From: Fervidobacterium_A thailandense
GTDB taxonomy: Bacteria > Thermotogota > Thermotogae > Thermotogales > Fervidobacteriaceae
Assembly (NCBI RefSeq): GCF_041505935.1
Contig: NZ_CP140110.1
Length of the DNA stretch: 64,000 nt
Reading direction: 5' to 3' (one strand)
In this document: positions 51,785 through 60,719 of the stretch, piece after piece
Layout: each line of letters starts with the position of its first letter
How positions within the stretch are numbered: the first letter of the stretch is position 1
Notes under the pieces: model-generated
Seen by the model: only the letters and a program-made list of their open reading frames with translations
Database searches by the model: none
Told to the model about the DNA's origin: nothing
Program-made: the position numbers and the translations under genes

Positions 51785-52030
51785 ATGATCGAGAAGGTTG
51801 AAGTTTTTGGGAGAGGTTGTCCGAAGTGCAAACAGACGGTGAAGATACTGGAAATGGCGATAAGCGAACTGGGACTGAATGTGCAGGTGGAAAAGGTGGA
51901 AGACCTCACCGAGATTGTAAACCGAGGTATTGTATCGACTCCCGCAGTAGCGATTAACGGAAAGGTCGTCATTTCTGGCAGGATCCCAACGCTGGAAGAG
52001 GTAAAGGAGCTACTCAGTAAGGAAGCGTAA
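51785..52030 (+). CDS. Small thioredoxin-like redox protein
   Basis: An 81-residue protein of the small thioredoxin/glutaredoxin-like group. The active site is GCPKC (Cys12, Cys15), and the cis-proline loop is STPAVAING. A single thioredoxin fold without the N-terminal extension fits the small redox-active disulfide proteins often found beside such permeases. ATG 51785 follows AGGGAGGC; it is 44 bp after the permease stop. In this operon it could reduce metalloids or their thiol adducts, or service the cysteine pair of the permease. Confidence 0.88.
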   Translation: MIEKVEVFGRGCPKCKQTVKILEMAISELGLNVQVEKVEDLTEIVNRGIVSTPAVAINGKVVISGRIPTLEEVKELLSKEA

Positions 52031-52054
52031 GTTCAGCTGATAGACCACTGTGTA

Positions 52055-52081
52055 AAAACCGGCCCATCGAGGGCCGGTTTT
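52055..52081. terminator. Bidirectional terminator between ars operon and aminotransferase
   Basis: Perfect 11-bp stem AAAACCGGCCC (52055-52065) with GGGCCGGTTTT (52071-52081), loop ATCGA. The symmetric A/T flanks suit both convergent transcripts. It touches the stop codon of the aminotransferase gene. Confidence 0.88.
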
Positions 52082-53274
52082 CACTTTTTGTGCTTATTGT
52101 ATTCTTCAATACCCTTGCCAAGAATCCTCACAGCATCGGCCAATTTATCCGCTTCCAAAACGTAAGCTATTCGGATTTCGCTCAGTCCAGCTCCGGGTGT
52201 TGCGTAGAATCCACTCAGTGGCGAGACCATCGTGGTTTTTCCATCGACGTTGAATTCCTTAAGCATCCAGATTATAAATTCCTCGGCGTTATCGACTGGT
52301 AATTTTGCTGCAAGGTAGAATGCACCTTCCGGTTTGTGGACTACGACACCGGGTATGTCTTTCATCGCTTCGTATGTAGCATCCCTTCTTCTCTGGTACT
52401 CGTCTCGTACTTCGTTTGTGTAACTCTCATCCAACGTGAGCAAACCGATGGCACCAAACTGTGTTGTCTCGGCCGGACAGAGTCTTGCCTGTGCAAATTT
52501 GAGAGCGTTCTTGTAAAATTCTTTGTTCTTTGTTACGAACGTTCCAATTCGAGCACCGCATGCACTGTAGCGTTTTGAGATGCTATCAACCATTATTAGC
52601 TGGTCTTCGATGCCTTCAAAGTAAAATGCCGAAACGTGTTTACGACCGTCGAAAGTGAATTCTCTGTAAACCTCATCCGAAATTATAACTAAGTTGTGTT
52701 TCTTTGCGAAATCAACGATTTGTTTCATCTCCTCGTAAGTGTACACCGTTCCAGTTGGGTTAGATGGGTTGGAGAAGAGGATCGCTTTGGTCCGTGGTGA
52801 GACTACTTTTTCAAATTCTTCCATAGGGGGCAACCTGTATCCGTCTTCTGGGTGAGCGGTTACTGGAACAAGTTTAACGTTAAGATACGCAGCAAATCCC
52901 ATGTAGTTAGCGTAGAATGGCTCTATAGTGATCACTTCATCGCCGGGATCGCATACGACACCAAGTGCAAACATTATGGCCTCGCTACCGCCGTTGGTTA
53001 TCATGATTTCGTCCGGTGTAACGTGTATGTTGTGCCTTTTGTAATACTGGGCAAACGCTTCCCTAAGCTCTAGCAACCCTTGGGAATGCGTGTACGCGAC
53101 GACTTCGGGTTTGTATTTCTCTATATACTCGTACCATACTTTCGGGGTCTTTATATCCGGTTGACCTATGTTGAGATAGTAAATGTGTATTCCCCTTTTC
53201 CTTGCCTCATCCGCGTAGGGAACCAAACGTCTAATCGGACTTGCCGGTGTTTCAAGCGCCCTTTTGGAAATCAT
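52081..53274 (-). CDS. Class I/II aminotransferase (probable aspartate aminotransferase)
   Basis: A 397-residue PLP enzyme of fold type I. Landmarks: YLNIGQPDIKTP near the N-terminus, NGGSEAIMFAL for cofactor phosphate, FSNPSNPTGTVY with the conserved Asn, IISDEVYREFTFDG with Asp and Tyr, the PLP-lysine segment SISKRYSACGARIG, and the substrate-carboxylate Arg in LSEIRIAYVLEA. The pattern fits aspartate/aromatic aminotransferases of the I-gamma type. Exact specificity cannot be read off. ATG 53274 follows GAGGGAGG. YigZ lies 37 bp upstream in the same direction, so cotranscription is likely. Confidence 0.9.
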   Translation of the reverse strand: MISKRALETPASPIRRLVPYADEARKRGIHIYYLNIGQPDIKTPKVWYEYIEKYKPEVVAYTHSQGLLELREAFAQYYKRHNIHVTPDEIMITNGGSEAIMFALGVVCDPGDEVITIEPFYANYMGFAAYLNVKLVPVTAHPEDGYRLPPMEEFEKVVSPRTKAILFSNPSNPTGTVYTYEEMKQIVDFAKKHNLVIISDEVYREFTFDGRKHVSAFYFEGIEDQLIMVDSISKRYSACGARIGTFVTKNKEFYKNALKFAQARLCPAETTQFGAIGLLTLDESYTNEVRDEYQRRRDATYEAMKDIPGVVVHKPEGAFYLAAKLPVDNAEEFIIWMLKEFNVDGKTTMVSPLSGFYATPGAGLSEIRIAYVLEADKLADAVRILGKGIEEYNKHKK

Positions 53275-53311
53275 TTAGAATGCCTCCCTCTTGATTTTCG
53301 AAAAGGAAATT

Positions 53312-53920
53312 TTATTCTCGAACGTACACTTCGGCTGTCTCGATAACCTCCGGAAGATCGAGGCTGGATTCGGTGAGGACTTCAACATAAGCATAATGCT
53401 CGTCGTAGGAAATATCAAGTATGTTAACCCCCATATATGCCAGCTGCTGCATCTTTTTGCCGTACGAAGGGAAATCAATCTTGAGTTTTTGCTTGTATGC
53501 TCGCTTTTTCACAATTATCTGACCAAGTTCTTTAGCATAACGAACTACTTCTTCCACACTCCGCGAATACGCTTCTATTAGCCCTCTGATGCCGAGTTTG
53601 ACACCACCGAAGTATCGCGTGACAACGACGGCCACATTCAAAAGGCCCTCTCTTCTAAGTACGTTCAACATAGGGACACCGGCCGTCCCGGAAGGTTCCC
53701 CCGCGTCTGACGAGAATTCGACGATACCGTTAACGGTTAGGATCCTGTAAGCTGGACAGTTATGTGTTGCGTCTTTGTATTTCTTACTTATCTCGGAAAT
53801 GAATGTTCGAGCATCTTCGTCGGTTTCAGCATAGCTCAAGGTTGCGATGAATTCGGATCTCTCAATCTTAATCGTTCGTTCTACTCTACCCTCGATAGTT
53901 TTGAATCTTTCAACGTCCAT
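53312..53920 (-). CDS. YigZ/IMPACT family protein
   Basis: A 202-residue protein of the UPF0029/IMPACT group. The N-terminal domain has SEFIATLSYAETDEDARTFI, HNCPAYRI, SSDAGEPSGTAGVPML and VTRYFGGVKLGIRGLIEAY, all hallmark segments. A smaller C-terminal ferredoxin-like domain (about 135-202) completes the usual bacterial length. Its biochemical role is unsettled; the eukaryotic relative affects translation control. Its start (53920) lies 40 bp inside the end of the phosphodiesterase gene, a long overlap which suggests tight coupling or a later start. Confidence 0.88.
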   Translation of the reverse strand: MDVERFKTIEGRVERTIKIERSEFIATLSYAETDEDARTFISEISKKYKDATHNCPAYRILTVNGIVEFSSDAGEPSGTAGVPMLNVLRREGLLNVAVVVTRYFGGVKLGIRGLIEAYSRSVEEVVRYAKELGQIIVKKRAYKQKLKIDFPSYGKKMQQLAYMGVNILDISYDEHYAYVEVLTESSLDLPEVIETAEVYVRE

Positions 53921-54474
53921 TTGGCTTGCATGTACACCTGCCCAGAATCAAGGTCGTAGAACTTTGCCGCAAACGTTTCATTTTCTATTTCTATGACCAA
54001 CACGCTGCGGGGAGTATCACCTTTTGGTAGTGACGGGCTGCCTGGGTTCATGACAACTTTACCGTCTATTTCTTCAATTTTCGCAACGTGGGTGTGTCCG
54101 TGGAATAGGAAGTGAACATTTTTGTCACTTAAAAAGTCTTTGATATCGTTTTCTTCAAAGATTTCTCCGTGCGTCATGAGCACTGCGAAGTCTCCAAAGT
54201 ACTCCATCGAAACCTTTGGAACTTCCGGTAATTCAAGAACTTTCAAATCAACGTCCGCGTCGCAATTTCCTCTGATATAGTTTATGCTATGTTTTTTCAA
54301 CTCTTCCGCAAGGTCCTTCGGACTGTACTTTTCGGGAAATGGGTTTCTCGGCCCGTGATAGAAGACATCTCCGAGATGAAATATCGCATCAAATTCTTTG
54401 AGGTTAAAAAGTTTACTAATATCCTCCCACGCTTTGACCGAGCCGTGGGTATCACTGATAACGAGAAATTTCAT
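53881..54474 (-). CDS. YfcE-type metallophosphodiesterase
   Basis: A 197-residue calcineurin-like phosphodiesterase of the YfcE/MJ0936 group. Metal-binding motifs in order: ISDTHGS, HLGDVFYHGPRNP, RGNCDADVD, LMTHGEIF and FHGHTHVAK, followed by NPGSPSLPKG. All metal ligands are present. Members hydrolyse phosphodiesters in vitro; the natural substrate is unknown. ATG 54474 follows GGGAGGG. It is part of a minus-strand run with the HIT protein upstream and YigZ downstream. Confidence 0.9.
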   Translation of the reverse strand: MKFLVISDTHGSVKAWEDISKLFNLKEFDAIFHLGDVFYHGPRNPFPEKYSPKDLAEELKKHSINYIRGNCDADVDLKVLELPEVPKVSMEYFGDFAVLMTHGEIFEENDIKDFLSDKNVHFLFHGHTHVAKIEEIDGKVVMNPGSPSLPKGDTPRSVLVIEIENETFAAKFYDLDSGQVYMQAKWTLKDSKLSRVE

Positions 54475-54535
54475 ACGTTTCTTGCCCTCCCTAAGCTTAA
54501 AGAATTGTTGAAAAAAGCTGATGTGGTTTTTGAAA

Positions 54536-54871
54536 TTAGCCTATGTGTCCCAAACGCCTGCCACCTATGACGTGAAAATGTATGTGTGGAATCTCCTGTC
54601 CAGCATCCTTTCCGTTATTCTGAACGATTCTGAAGCTCTCAAGTCCTTGTTCCTTTGTCACTTTCTTTATAACTTCAAATAGTCGCCAAAGTTTCTGCGA
54701 ATCTTCGACTTGTAACTCGGTTACGGTTGGAACGTGTTTCTTGTATATGACTAGAAGATGCACAGGTGCTACGGGGCGTATGTCTTTGATAACGATGAAG
54801 TCTTCATCTTCGTGCACTTTTTCGGAAGGTATCTGTCCATCGATAATCTTGCAAAATACACAGTCGGCCAT
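54536..54871 (-). CDS. HIT family (histidine triad) protein
   Basis: A 111-residue nucleotide-binding hydrolase of the HIT superfamily (HINT/PKCI type). CVFCKIIDGQIPSEKVHEDE is the N-terminal zinc-like motif of the branch, and HIHFHVIGG is the histidine triad near the C-terminus. Length is typical. HINT-type proteins cleave phosphoramidates of AMP. ATG 54871 follows AAGGAGGGG. It lies 55 bp after the surface protein gene on the minus strand. Confidence 0.93.
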   Translation of the reverse strand: MADCVFCKIIDGQIPSEKVHEDEDFIVIKDIRPVAPVHLLVIYKKHVPTVTELQVEDSQKLWRLFEVIKKVTKEQGLESFRIVQNNGKDAGQEIPHIHFHVIGGRRLGHIG

Positions 54872-54926
54872 GTTACACCCCTCCTTGAACGTAACTTTTT
54901 CGTTGTTCTTAGCTTTTTCTTATGTC

Positions 54927-56141
54927 CTATTTCACATTATACAATCGTCCATTGGTTTGTACTGTTTTGCCGGCTTTTGTACGAAAGATGTAACCGATAC
55001 CGTAATCGAAGATATGAAATTCGTTAACTGTGGATAACTTCAGTTTCGATATACTTCCTCTCCCGGTGTTCAACTTTCCTACCGTAGACCTTACGAAGTT
55101 CAGGACCGAAAGGTCGCTAATGTTTATGGACTCAAAGCGCGAGGAATAAACATTCACGTTGGACATCGTGGAAACGTTCATAGTCCTGATGAATGAGTTG
55201 TTGATGTGTACGGTGGCACAATTATCGATCTCAAGTGTTTCGATGTTGGAATCAACAACGTAAACCGTGTAAGAGGAACTGATTCTTACGTACGGTGCGT
55301 TGATTTTTCTTAGCACCACGTAGTTGGCGTAATTTAGGTTAATGTTTCCCACCGACACTTCGTTGAGACACACCAGCGCGCCGCCGTCTGAGGACACGTT
55401 TGTGTCGTTCGCTTGTCCCGAAAGGTACAGCATCCCCTTGTCCGTAACTTGGAATTCCCCAGTACCCAGAACCGTTACCTTCCCTATGGAATAGAAGAGC
55501 CCTTTTATAATCAGGGTTGAATTCAACGTATGTTGGACAACTGCACCATCTTCGGGAATTATCGCCGAGTTGTCCGGCACAAGCGAGCGACCAATTAACC
55601 TGTACGGTGATCTTGATGCAAGCAAGAACTTCCGCCCGGAAATATTCGTGAGCGGAACTTGAGAGTCAAGAATGTCGAGTTTTTCCAAAAGTGGCGGCGT
55701 ACACAACGCATCGGCAACGTTCCCAGCTTCGTCTTCCAAAGTGACCAAAAGCGGCTCGTTTCTTAAACGGTATTCGTTGCCGAACGCTATTGGCTTTCCT
55801 CCACGGTCTTTCGGATCGTAAAACCTAACCGGTGTGTCGGAAACGAAGGAGAACCCCTCCGTGAGGGCGGATATCCTCCCTTCCGGAGGGGTTGTGTCGA
55901 TGGTGATTTTGTAATCTTTTCCGTCTACCTTGACTGAGAGGGAACCATCCTCCAGGAGCATGCCGTCCAAGAATGTAAATTGGTACTCTTTGCCGTTTAC
56001 CAGGAATTTCTTTCCGACATCAAATCGTTTTGTACCGATAACCGTTGGCAGGTGTAAATCGGCTAAAAGAAGCACGGTAAGAGCTATCAGGAAAAGTATC
56101 GAAGCTTTTCGTATCAAACGAAAAGATTGAGCTGTCAGCAC
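54927..56141 (-). CDS. Membrane-anchored surface-type protein with repetitive beta structure
   Basis: A 404-residue protein I do not recognise. Residues about 10-30 (LIRKASILFLIALTVLLLAD) form an anchor or signal peptide. The following region has an Ig-like or bacterial-repeat feel (TIDTTPPEGRISA, VTLEDEAGNVADA). From about residue 210 to the end, short strands with regularly spaced V, I, N and S (NINLNYANYVVLRKI, TLEIDNCATVHINNSFI, NVYSSRFESINI) suggest a right-handed beta-helix. GTG 56141 shares its first base with the ileS stop codon, so translation is coupled to ileS. An exported adhesin- or sheath-like role is only an inference. Confidence 0.65.
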   Translation of the reverse strand: MLTAQSFRLIRKASILFLIALTVLLLADLHLPTVIGTKRFDVGKKFLVNGKEYQFTFLDGMLLEDGSLSVKVDGKDYKITIDTTPPEGRISALTEGFSFVSDTPVRFYDPKDRGGKPIAFGNEYRLRNEPLLVTLEDEAGNVADALCTPPLLEKLDILDSQVPLTNISGRKFLLASRSPYRLIGRSLVPDNSAIIPEDGAVVQHTLNSTLIIKGLFYSIGKVTVLGTGEFQVTDKGMLYLSGQANDTNVSSDGGALVCLNEVSVGNINLNYANYVVLRKINAPYVRISSSYTVYVVDSNIETLEIDNCATVHINNSFIRTMNVSTMSNVNVYSSRFESINISDLSVLNFVRSTVGKLNTGRGSISKLKLSTVNEFHIFDYGIGYIFRTKAGKTVQTNGRLYNVK

Positions 56142-58885
56142 TATCTGCGTTCACCTCTTAGCACCGCACTGCACCTTGGACACGTTTCGGGATGACTTTC
56201 ATCTTTACCGGTATCGGGGTGGTACTTCCAACAGCGTTGACATTTTTCTCCCTCGGCGTGTTTCACAAGAACATCCACAAACTGCCCTGTCACGGCACCC
56301 TCTAAGTTCTCGTCGGTTAACGTAACAGCGGAGACGATGAAGAATTCATCGAGGATTCCCTCGTACTTTTTAAGGAGCGCGGCAATCTCTTCGTTCTTAG
56401 GTTCAATATAGACATGTGCATCAAGTGAATGTCCGATAAGATCGGAAGCACGAGCCTCTTCAAGGGCTTTAAGCACATCATCACGTACCAAGAGTAGGTG
56501 CTGGAACTCCTCAAGTAGTTGCTCGTCGATGAATTCTTTCCTGACCTCGGGCCAGTACTCGAGGTGAACGCTCTCGAAACGTTTTGCAGGGCTTTCTTGG
56601 TACGCTTCCTCGGCTGTGAACGGGATGATAGGTGCCAGAATCTTGATGAGTGCATCGAGAATGTAGTAAAGCACCGTTTGCGCCGAACGTCTGTAGATCG
56701 AGTCTTTGGCCTCAACATACAGCCTGTCTTTGAGTATATCAAGGTAGACAGCGCTCAGTTCGGTTGTGCAGTATTTTACGGTTGCGTTGTAGACTTTTGA
56801 GTATTCGAATTCTTCGTAGTAGGATGTGACCTGTTCTATGTACTTCTGGAGTCTTCCGAGTGCCCATTTGTCCAGAGGCAATAGTTTTTCGTATGGCACG
56901 AGGTCTGCCTCGGTAAAGTCGTAGAGGTTGCTAAGCAGGTACCTAATGGTGTTTCTCAGTTTTCTGTAAACTTCCACCTGCTGTTCTATGATGTTCTTCC
57001 CAACCCTGATGTTGTCGAAGAAGTCGGTACTGGCCACCCACAGTCTCAGAATATCGGCACCGTATTTGTTGACGATTTCCATCGGATCAACAACGTTACC
57101 CAAGGATTTACTCATCTTCCGTCCTTGTTCGTCCTTTATGAACCCGTGAGTTACAACGGCTCTGAACGGCGCAACGCCCGTTTTTGCCGTTGAAAGGAAT
57201 ATTGAGCTTTGGAACCAACCTCGGTGTTGGTCGTCTCCTTCCAAGTACAAGTCCACCGGGAATTTTTCTCCCTTTGAGCGTATAACGGCTTCCCACGAGC
57301 ATCCAGAGTCGATCCACACATCAAGAGTGTCGTAAGTTTTATCAAATTCACTTCCACCACACTTCGAACATGTGAAACCTTCTGGAATGAAGTTCTCGAC
57401 GTCCATCTCGAACCACGCATCGGTACCTTTTTCCCTTACTATGTTTGCAAATTTCTCGATCACTTTTGCGTCGAGTATAACCTCACCGCACTGGCGACAA
57501 ACCACAGCTGGGATTGGCACACCCCAGACTCTTTGCCTTGAGATCGTCCAGTCCGGCCTTTCTTGGACCATCGCGGTGATTCTATTTTCACCCCAGGCCG
57601 GATACCATTTGACATTTCTGATCTGCTCAAGGACCTTCTTTCTGAGATCGTTCTTGTCCACGGAGATGAACCACTGTGGCGTTGCTCTGAATATGACCGG
57701 GCCTTTACATCTCCAGCAATGTGGATAGCTGTGCTGGATTTTACCGTACTTGATGAGCGCACCGTTGTTTTTCAAGTCCTCAACAATTATCTTGTTTGCA
57801 TCCCAAATTTTTAGTCCCTCGTATTTTCCAGCTTCCTTTGTGAACCTTCCTTCATCGTCCACGGGTGAGAGAACCGGTAAGTTGTATTTCAGACCTGTCT
57901 GGTAGTCCTCCTCACCGTGACCTGGAGCGGTGTGGACACAGCCGGTACCATCTTCGAGTGTCACGTAATCGGCGAGCACAACGACCGAAGTTCTATCGTA
58001 CAGTGGGTGCTTGGTGAGTTTACCTTCGAGCTCAGAACCAAGGAACTTTTCAACGACCTCAAAGTGTACACCAGTTTCAGCCGAGAACTTTTGAAGCAGT
58101 CCCTCGGCTACGATCCAATACTCTTCACCAACTTTTATCTTGGTGTACGTGTACTCCGGATGAAGCGCGATAGCAACGTTTGCTGGGATGGTCCACGGTG
58201 TGGTCGTCCATATGACGATGTACGTCTTTGGGTCATCGACCATCTGGAACTTCACGTAAATCGACGGTGATTCGTGATCGTGATATTCAATCTCGGCCTC
58301 GGCAAGGGCTGTTTTACAGCTTGGGCACCAGTAAACCGGTTTATTGCCACGGTACACGTTACCCGTTTCAACGAGCGTTTTGAAAACGTCCAAAATATGG
58401 TACTCGTACTCCGGATCAAGGGTGATGTAAGGATTATCCCAATCACCCTTAACACCGAGTCTTTTGAATTGTTCTCTTTGAACGTTTACAAACTTCAGCG
58501 CAAAGTCTTTGCAAAGTCTTCTTATCTCAACTGGTGTCTTATTCTTTGCTTCATCTCCTAGCATCGTCGTGACTCGGTGTTCGATCGGGAGTCCATGTGT
58601 ATCCCATCCGGGAACATACGGAACCCTGTAACCACGCATCGTTTTGTACCTGGTCACGAAATCTTTCAAAACCTTGTTCATCGCCGTTCCGAGGTGGATA
58701 TCACCGTTTGCGTACGGAGGTCCGTCGTGAAGAAGATACGTCGGAGCATCCGCTCGATACTCCAACGTCTTTTCGTATATCTTCTGTTCTTCCCACCTTT
58801 TCAGTATCTCCGGTTCTTTGTTTACAAGGTTCGCTTTCATCTGAAAGTTGGTCCTCGGTAAGTTCAACGTCTCTTTGTAATCCAA
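56141..58885 (-). CDS. ileS: Isoleucyl-tRNA synthetase
   Basis: A 914-residue class I synthetase. HLGT of the HIGH motif is at 64-67 in PPYANGDIHLGTAMN, the editing domain includes the segment WTTTPWTIPANVAIALHP, and GRKMSKSLGNVVDP is the KMSKS loop. The C-terminal zinc finger CQRCWKYHP...CPRC marks the bacterial type without the long eukaryotic-like extension. TTG 58885 is chosen because GGAGGTG stands 7 nt upstream and overlaps GTG 58894. It is followed directly by the surface-type protein gene. No T-box leader is visible upstream. Confidence 0.97.
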   Translation of the reverse strand: MDYKETLNLPRTNFQMKANLVNKEPEILKRWEEQKIYEKTLEYRADAPTYLLHDGPPYANGDIHLGTAMNKVLKDFVTRYKTMRGYRVPYVPGWDTHGLPIEHRVTTMLGDEAKNKTPVEIRRLCKDFALKFVNVQREQFKRLGVKGDWDNPYITLDPEYEYHILDVFKTLVETGNVYRGNKPVYWCPSCKTALAEAEIEYHDHESPSIYVKFQMVDDPKTYIVIWTTTPWTIPANVAIALHPEYTYTKIKVGEEYWIVAEGLLQKFSAETGVHFEVVEKFLGSELEGKLTKHPLYDRTSVVVLADYVTLEDGTGCVHTAPGHGEEDYQTGLKYNLPVLSPVDDEGRFTKEAGKYEGLKIWDANKIIVEDLKNNGALIKYGKIQHSYPHCWRCKGPVIFRATPQWFISVDKNDLRKKVLEQIRNVKWYPAWGENRITAMVQERPDWTISRQRVWGVPIPAVVCRQCGEVILDAKVIEKFANIVREKGTDAWFEMDVENFIPEGFTCSKCGGSEFDKTYDTLDVWIDSGCSWEAVIRSKGEKFPVDLYLEGDDQHRGWFQSSIFLSTAKTGVAPFRAVVTHGFIKDEQGRKMSKSLGNVVDPMEIVNKYGADILRLWVASTDFFDNIRVGKNIIEQQVEVYRKLRNTIRYLLSNLYDFTEADLVPYEKLLPLDKWALGRLQKYIEQVTSYYEEFEYSKVYNATVKYCTTELSAVYLDILKDRLYVEAKDSIYRRSAQTVLYYILDALIKILAPIIPFTAEEAYQESPAKRFESVHLEYWPEVRKEFIDEQLLEEFQHLLLVRDDVLKALEEARASDLIGHSLDAHVYIEPKNEEIAALLKKYEGILDEFFIVSAVTLTDENLEGAVTGQFVDVLVKHAEGEKCQRCWKYHPDTGKDESHPETCPRCSAVLRGERR

Positions 58886-58944
58886 CTTAGACACCTCCGA
58901 ACATCGAAAGTTTGTTAGTTTATCTCATCCCACTGAACATCAAA

Positions 58945-58971
58945 AAAGGGGAGTATTGCCCACTCCCCTTT
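58945..58971 (-). terminator. Terminator of the response regulator transcript
   Basis: A 10-bp stem AAAGGGGAGT (58945-58954) with ACTCCCCTTT (58962-58971), 7-nt loop. On the minus strand it is followed by six T, so it ends the leftward transcript from 58996-61029. Confidence 0.85.
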
Positions 58972-58995
58972 CATGTAGTCGAGAGTGGGCAAATT

Positions 58996-59352
58996 TTACA
59001 TGTTAATCAAGCGGCTTATAACTTCTTTGAGCTCAGTGAGATCCGAGGATTTCACCACGTAAGCATCCGCGGCCCAAGAGGCCATATCGCTTTTGTAATG
59101 CGAATAAGCGGTCAGGATTACGAGTCGAACGTCGCGCTTAAGTTCTCTGAGCTTTCCAGCAAGTTCTAATCCATTCATCCCGGGCATCTCAATGTCAATA
59201 GTCACCAGATCGTAAGGTTTCTCCTGGAATTTGGCAAGCGCCGATTCACCGTTCTCCGCGGTGTCCACTTCGTATCCGGCGTCCATTAACTCCTCAGCAA
59301 CAAGCAATCGCATATTAGGTTCGTCTTCAACTACAAGGATTCTCTTAGGCAT
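58996..59352 (-). CDS. Single-domain response regulator (CheY-like)
   Basis: A 118-residue receiver without output domain. Acidic pair in VVEDEPN, acceptor Asp53 in VTIDIEMPG, Thr in ILTAYSH and Lys in YVVKSSD. All phosphorylation residues are present. ATG 59352 follows GGGGGG; the reading from TTG 59370 overlaps that site. It follows the HATPase gene after 68 bp on the same strand and ends at a strong terminator, so it closes the set with the DRTGG and PHP genes. It may take phosphate from a kinase elsewhere, since the adjacent HATPase lacks a His-containing dimerization domain. Confidence 0.9.
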   Translation of the reverse strand: MPKRILVVEDEPNMRLLVAEELMDAGYEVDTAENGESALAKFQEKPYDLVTIDIEMPGMNGLELAGKLRELKRDVRLVILTAYSHYKSDMASWAADAYVVKSSDLTELKEVISRLINM

Positions 59353-59420
59353 ATTGTAACCCCCCTTCAAACGAGCGTGGCTAAAGTGATTATATCATAG
59401 AATCTTTTACTTTTTCAACT

Positions 59421-59963
59421 TCAATTCTTTTCAATGGAATTCTCCAGTTCGTTCAAAAATTCCATCAGTATGCGTACCTTTTCCGGTGCATCCAAACTTC
59501 CGATGTAGCTCCTTATAGTTTCGGATCTAATTTCGTAGCAATCGTCGTTGTAGCACCTGATTATGTGCCACTCGATGCCATCGTTCATGAGCAAAATCAG
59601 GAAAACACCGGGTAGGTCACCCACAGGCTGACAATCGATATGGTCCTTTCGAAATAGCACCTCGGTTTTCGTACCCTTTCCCAGTTCCGAGTTGATGCGC
59701 ACGTAACCACCGGTCGCTTCGGCCGCTTGTTTTAGAAACGGAAGTCCAAGACCGACGCGTCTAATCTCCTTGTCACGCGTGGTTGTGAACGGATCGAAAA
59801 TTTTCTCCAAAATATCCGGCCTTATACCACCGGCATCGTCTTCCACGGAAAAGTAGAATTCGTTTTCCGTTTCTCTTACCGTTACTTTCACACTCTTAGC
59901 ACCAGCGTTTATCGAGTTTTCCGCAATATCGTGTAAATGGTCCGATAAAGTCAAAAGCGCCAA
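59421..59963 (-). CDS. HATPase-domain protein (histidine-kinase-like ATPase without HisKA)
   Basis: A 180-residue protein. Residues 1-110 are a GHKL ATPase: N box SDHLHDIAENSINAGA, G1 VEDDAGGIRPD, F box ENI-like IFDPFTTTRDKE, G2 RRVGLGLPFLKQAAE. No phospho-accepting His helix precedes it. A C-terminal extension of about 65 residues is of unknown fold. Such stand-alone ATPases are commonly found next to DRTGG and PHP genes in hydrogenase loci of clostridia and Thermotogales. TTG 59963 follows AAGGTGAT. PHP gene is 21 bp upstream. Confidence 0.85.
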   Translation of the reverse strand: MALLTLSDHLHDIAENSINAGAKSVKVTVRETENEFYFSVEDDAGGIRPDILEKIFDPFTTTRDKEIRRVGLGLPFLKQAAEATGGYVRINSELGKGTKTEVLFRKDHIDCQPVGDLPGVFLILLMNDGIEWHIIRCYNDDCYEIRSETIRSYIGSLDAPEKVRILMEFLNELENSIEKN

Positions 59964-59984
59964 GGTTTATCACCTTCTTTCAAG

Positions 59985-60719
59985 TTAAACCTCCCAAAGT
60001 GTTCGTACCTGTCCACTCACAATCTTACGAATCACCATCTCCACCGAGATGGGCTCACCGTCAAAAACTTCCAGATAACTCTTTCGGATACCCACCTCAT
60101 CGGGTGTGTGCGCATCGGAAGAAGTGAGTACCACGTAACCTTTTTCCTTGAGCTTAAGCCACGTTTCCTTGCTACGCACCTCGACGATGTTGGTACCCTC
60201 TGGAATCAAACCGAGCTGATACATCGCTCCGAACTTTCTATCCACGTGGGCAAGAACGGCAATTCCGTTGTGCGAACGAATCAGTTCGATCGCATCGTCC
60301 AACGTCACGTTGGTGGGAAAGCCGAGATAGTACTCCACAAGTTCTGAGAAGTTCTCCTCTTCATCGAGTATTACCTGGTATCCAAAACGCTCGGGATCGT
60401 ATTCAAACTTATCCATCAATTCTTCCAAGGTTCTCGAGACTTTGAGAGCATCGTCTACCTTCGAAAAGTACCCCAGTACGTGCACGTCCTCGACGGTGTG
60501 TATCTCTATTCCCGGTACAAGCAGTTTGGAACCGCATTTCATCTGAAAAACTGGAACGTTTCTCGCCGAATTGTGGTCGGTTATTGAAAAGATTTCAAGT
60601 TCTTTGGCACAAATAATCGAAGGGACCATTATTAAATCCGCACACGGTGACAGGCAAGAATGAATGTGGAGATCCATTGCGAGCAACTTGGTATTTTCAA
60701 TCCTTGAGTCCGAGCTCAT
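59985..60719 (-). CDS. PHP-domain metal-dependent phosphoesterase
   Basis: A 244-residue protein of the PHP superfamily. Metal-binding motifs: DLHIHSCLSPCADL near the N-terminus, ITDHNSARN, IEIHTVEDVHVLGYF, LAHVDRKFG and TSSDAHTPDEVG. The fold is that of phosphoesterases related to the polymerase-associated PHP domain. ATG 60719 lies 22 bp inside the DRTGG gene end, behind GGGAAGG. It forms a coupled pair with the DRTGG gene. The substrate is unknown; association with hydrogenase genes in other anaerobes suggests a link to redox metabolism. Confidence 0.85.
   Translation of the reverse strand: MSSDSRIENTKLLAMDLHIHSCLSPCADLIMVPSIICAKELEIFSITDHNSARNVPVFQMKCGSKLLVPGIEIHTVEDVHVLGYFSKVDDALKVSRTLEELMDKFEYDPERFGYQVILDEEENFSELVEYYLGFPTNVTLDDAIELIRSHNGIAVLAHVDRKFGAMYQLGLIPEGTNIVEVRSKETWLKLKEKGYVVLTSSDAHTPDEVGIRKSYLEVFDGEPISVEMVIRKIVSGQVRTLWEV

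Noticed and set aside
58886..58995. T-box riboswitch upstream of ileS.
   Set aside because: The space between ileS and the next gene is too short and shows no specifier or T-box motif; the hairpin there terminates the response regulator transcript.
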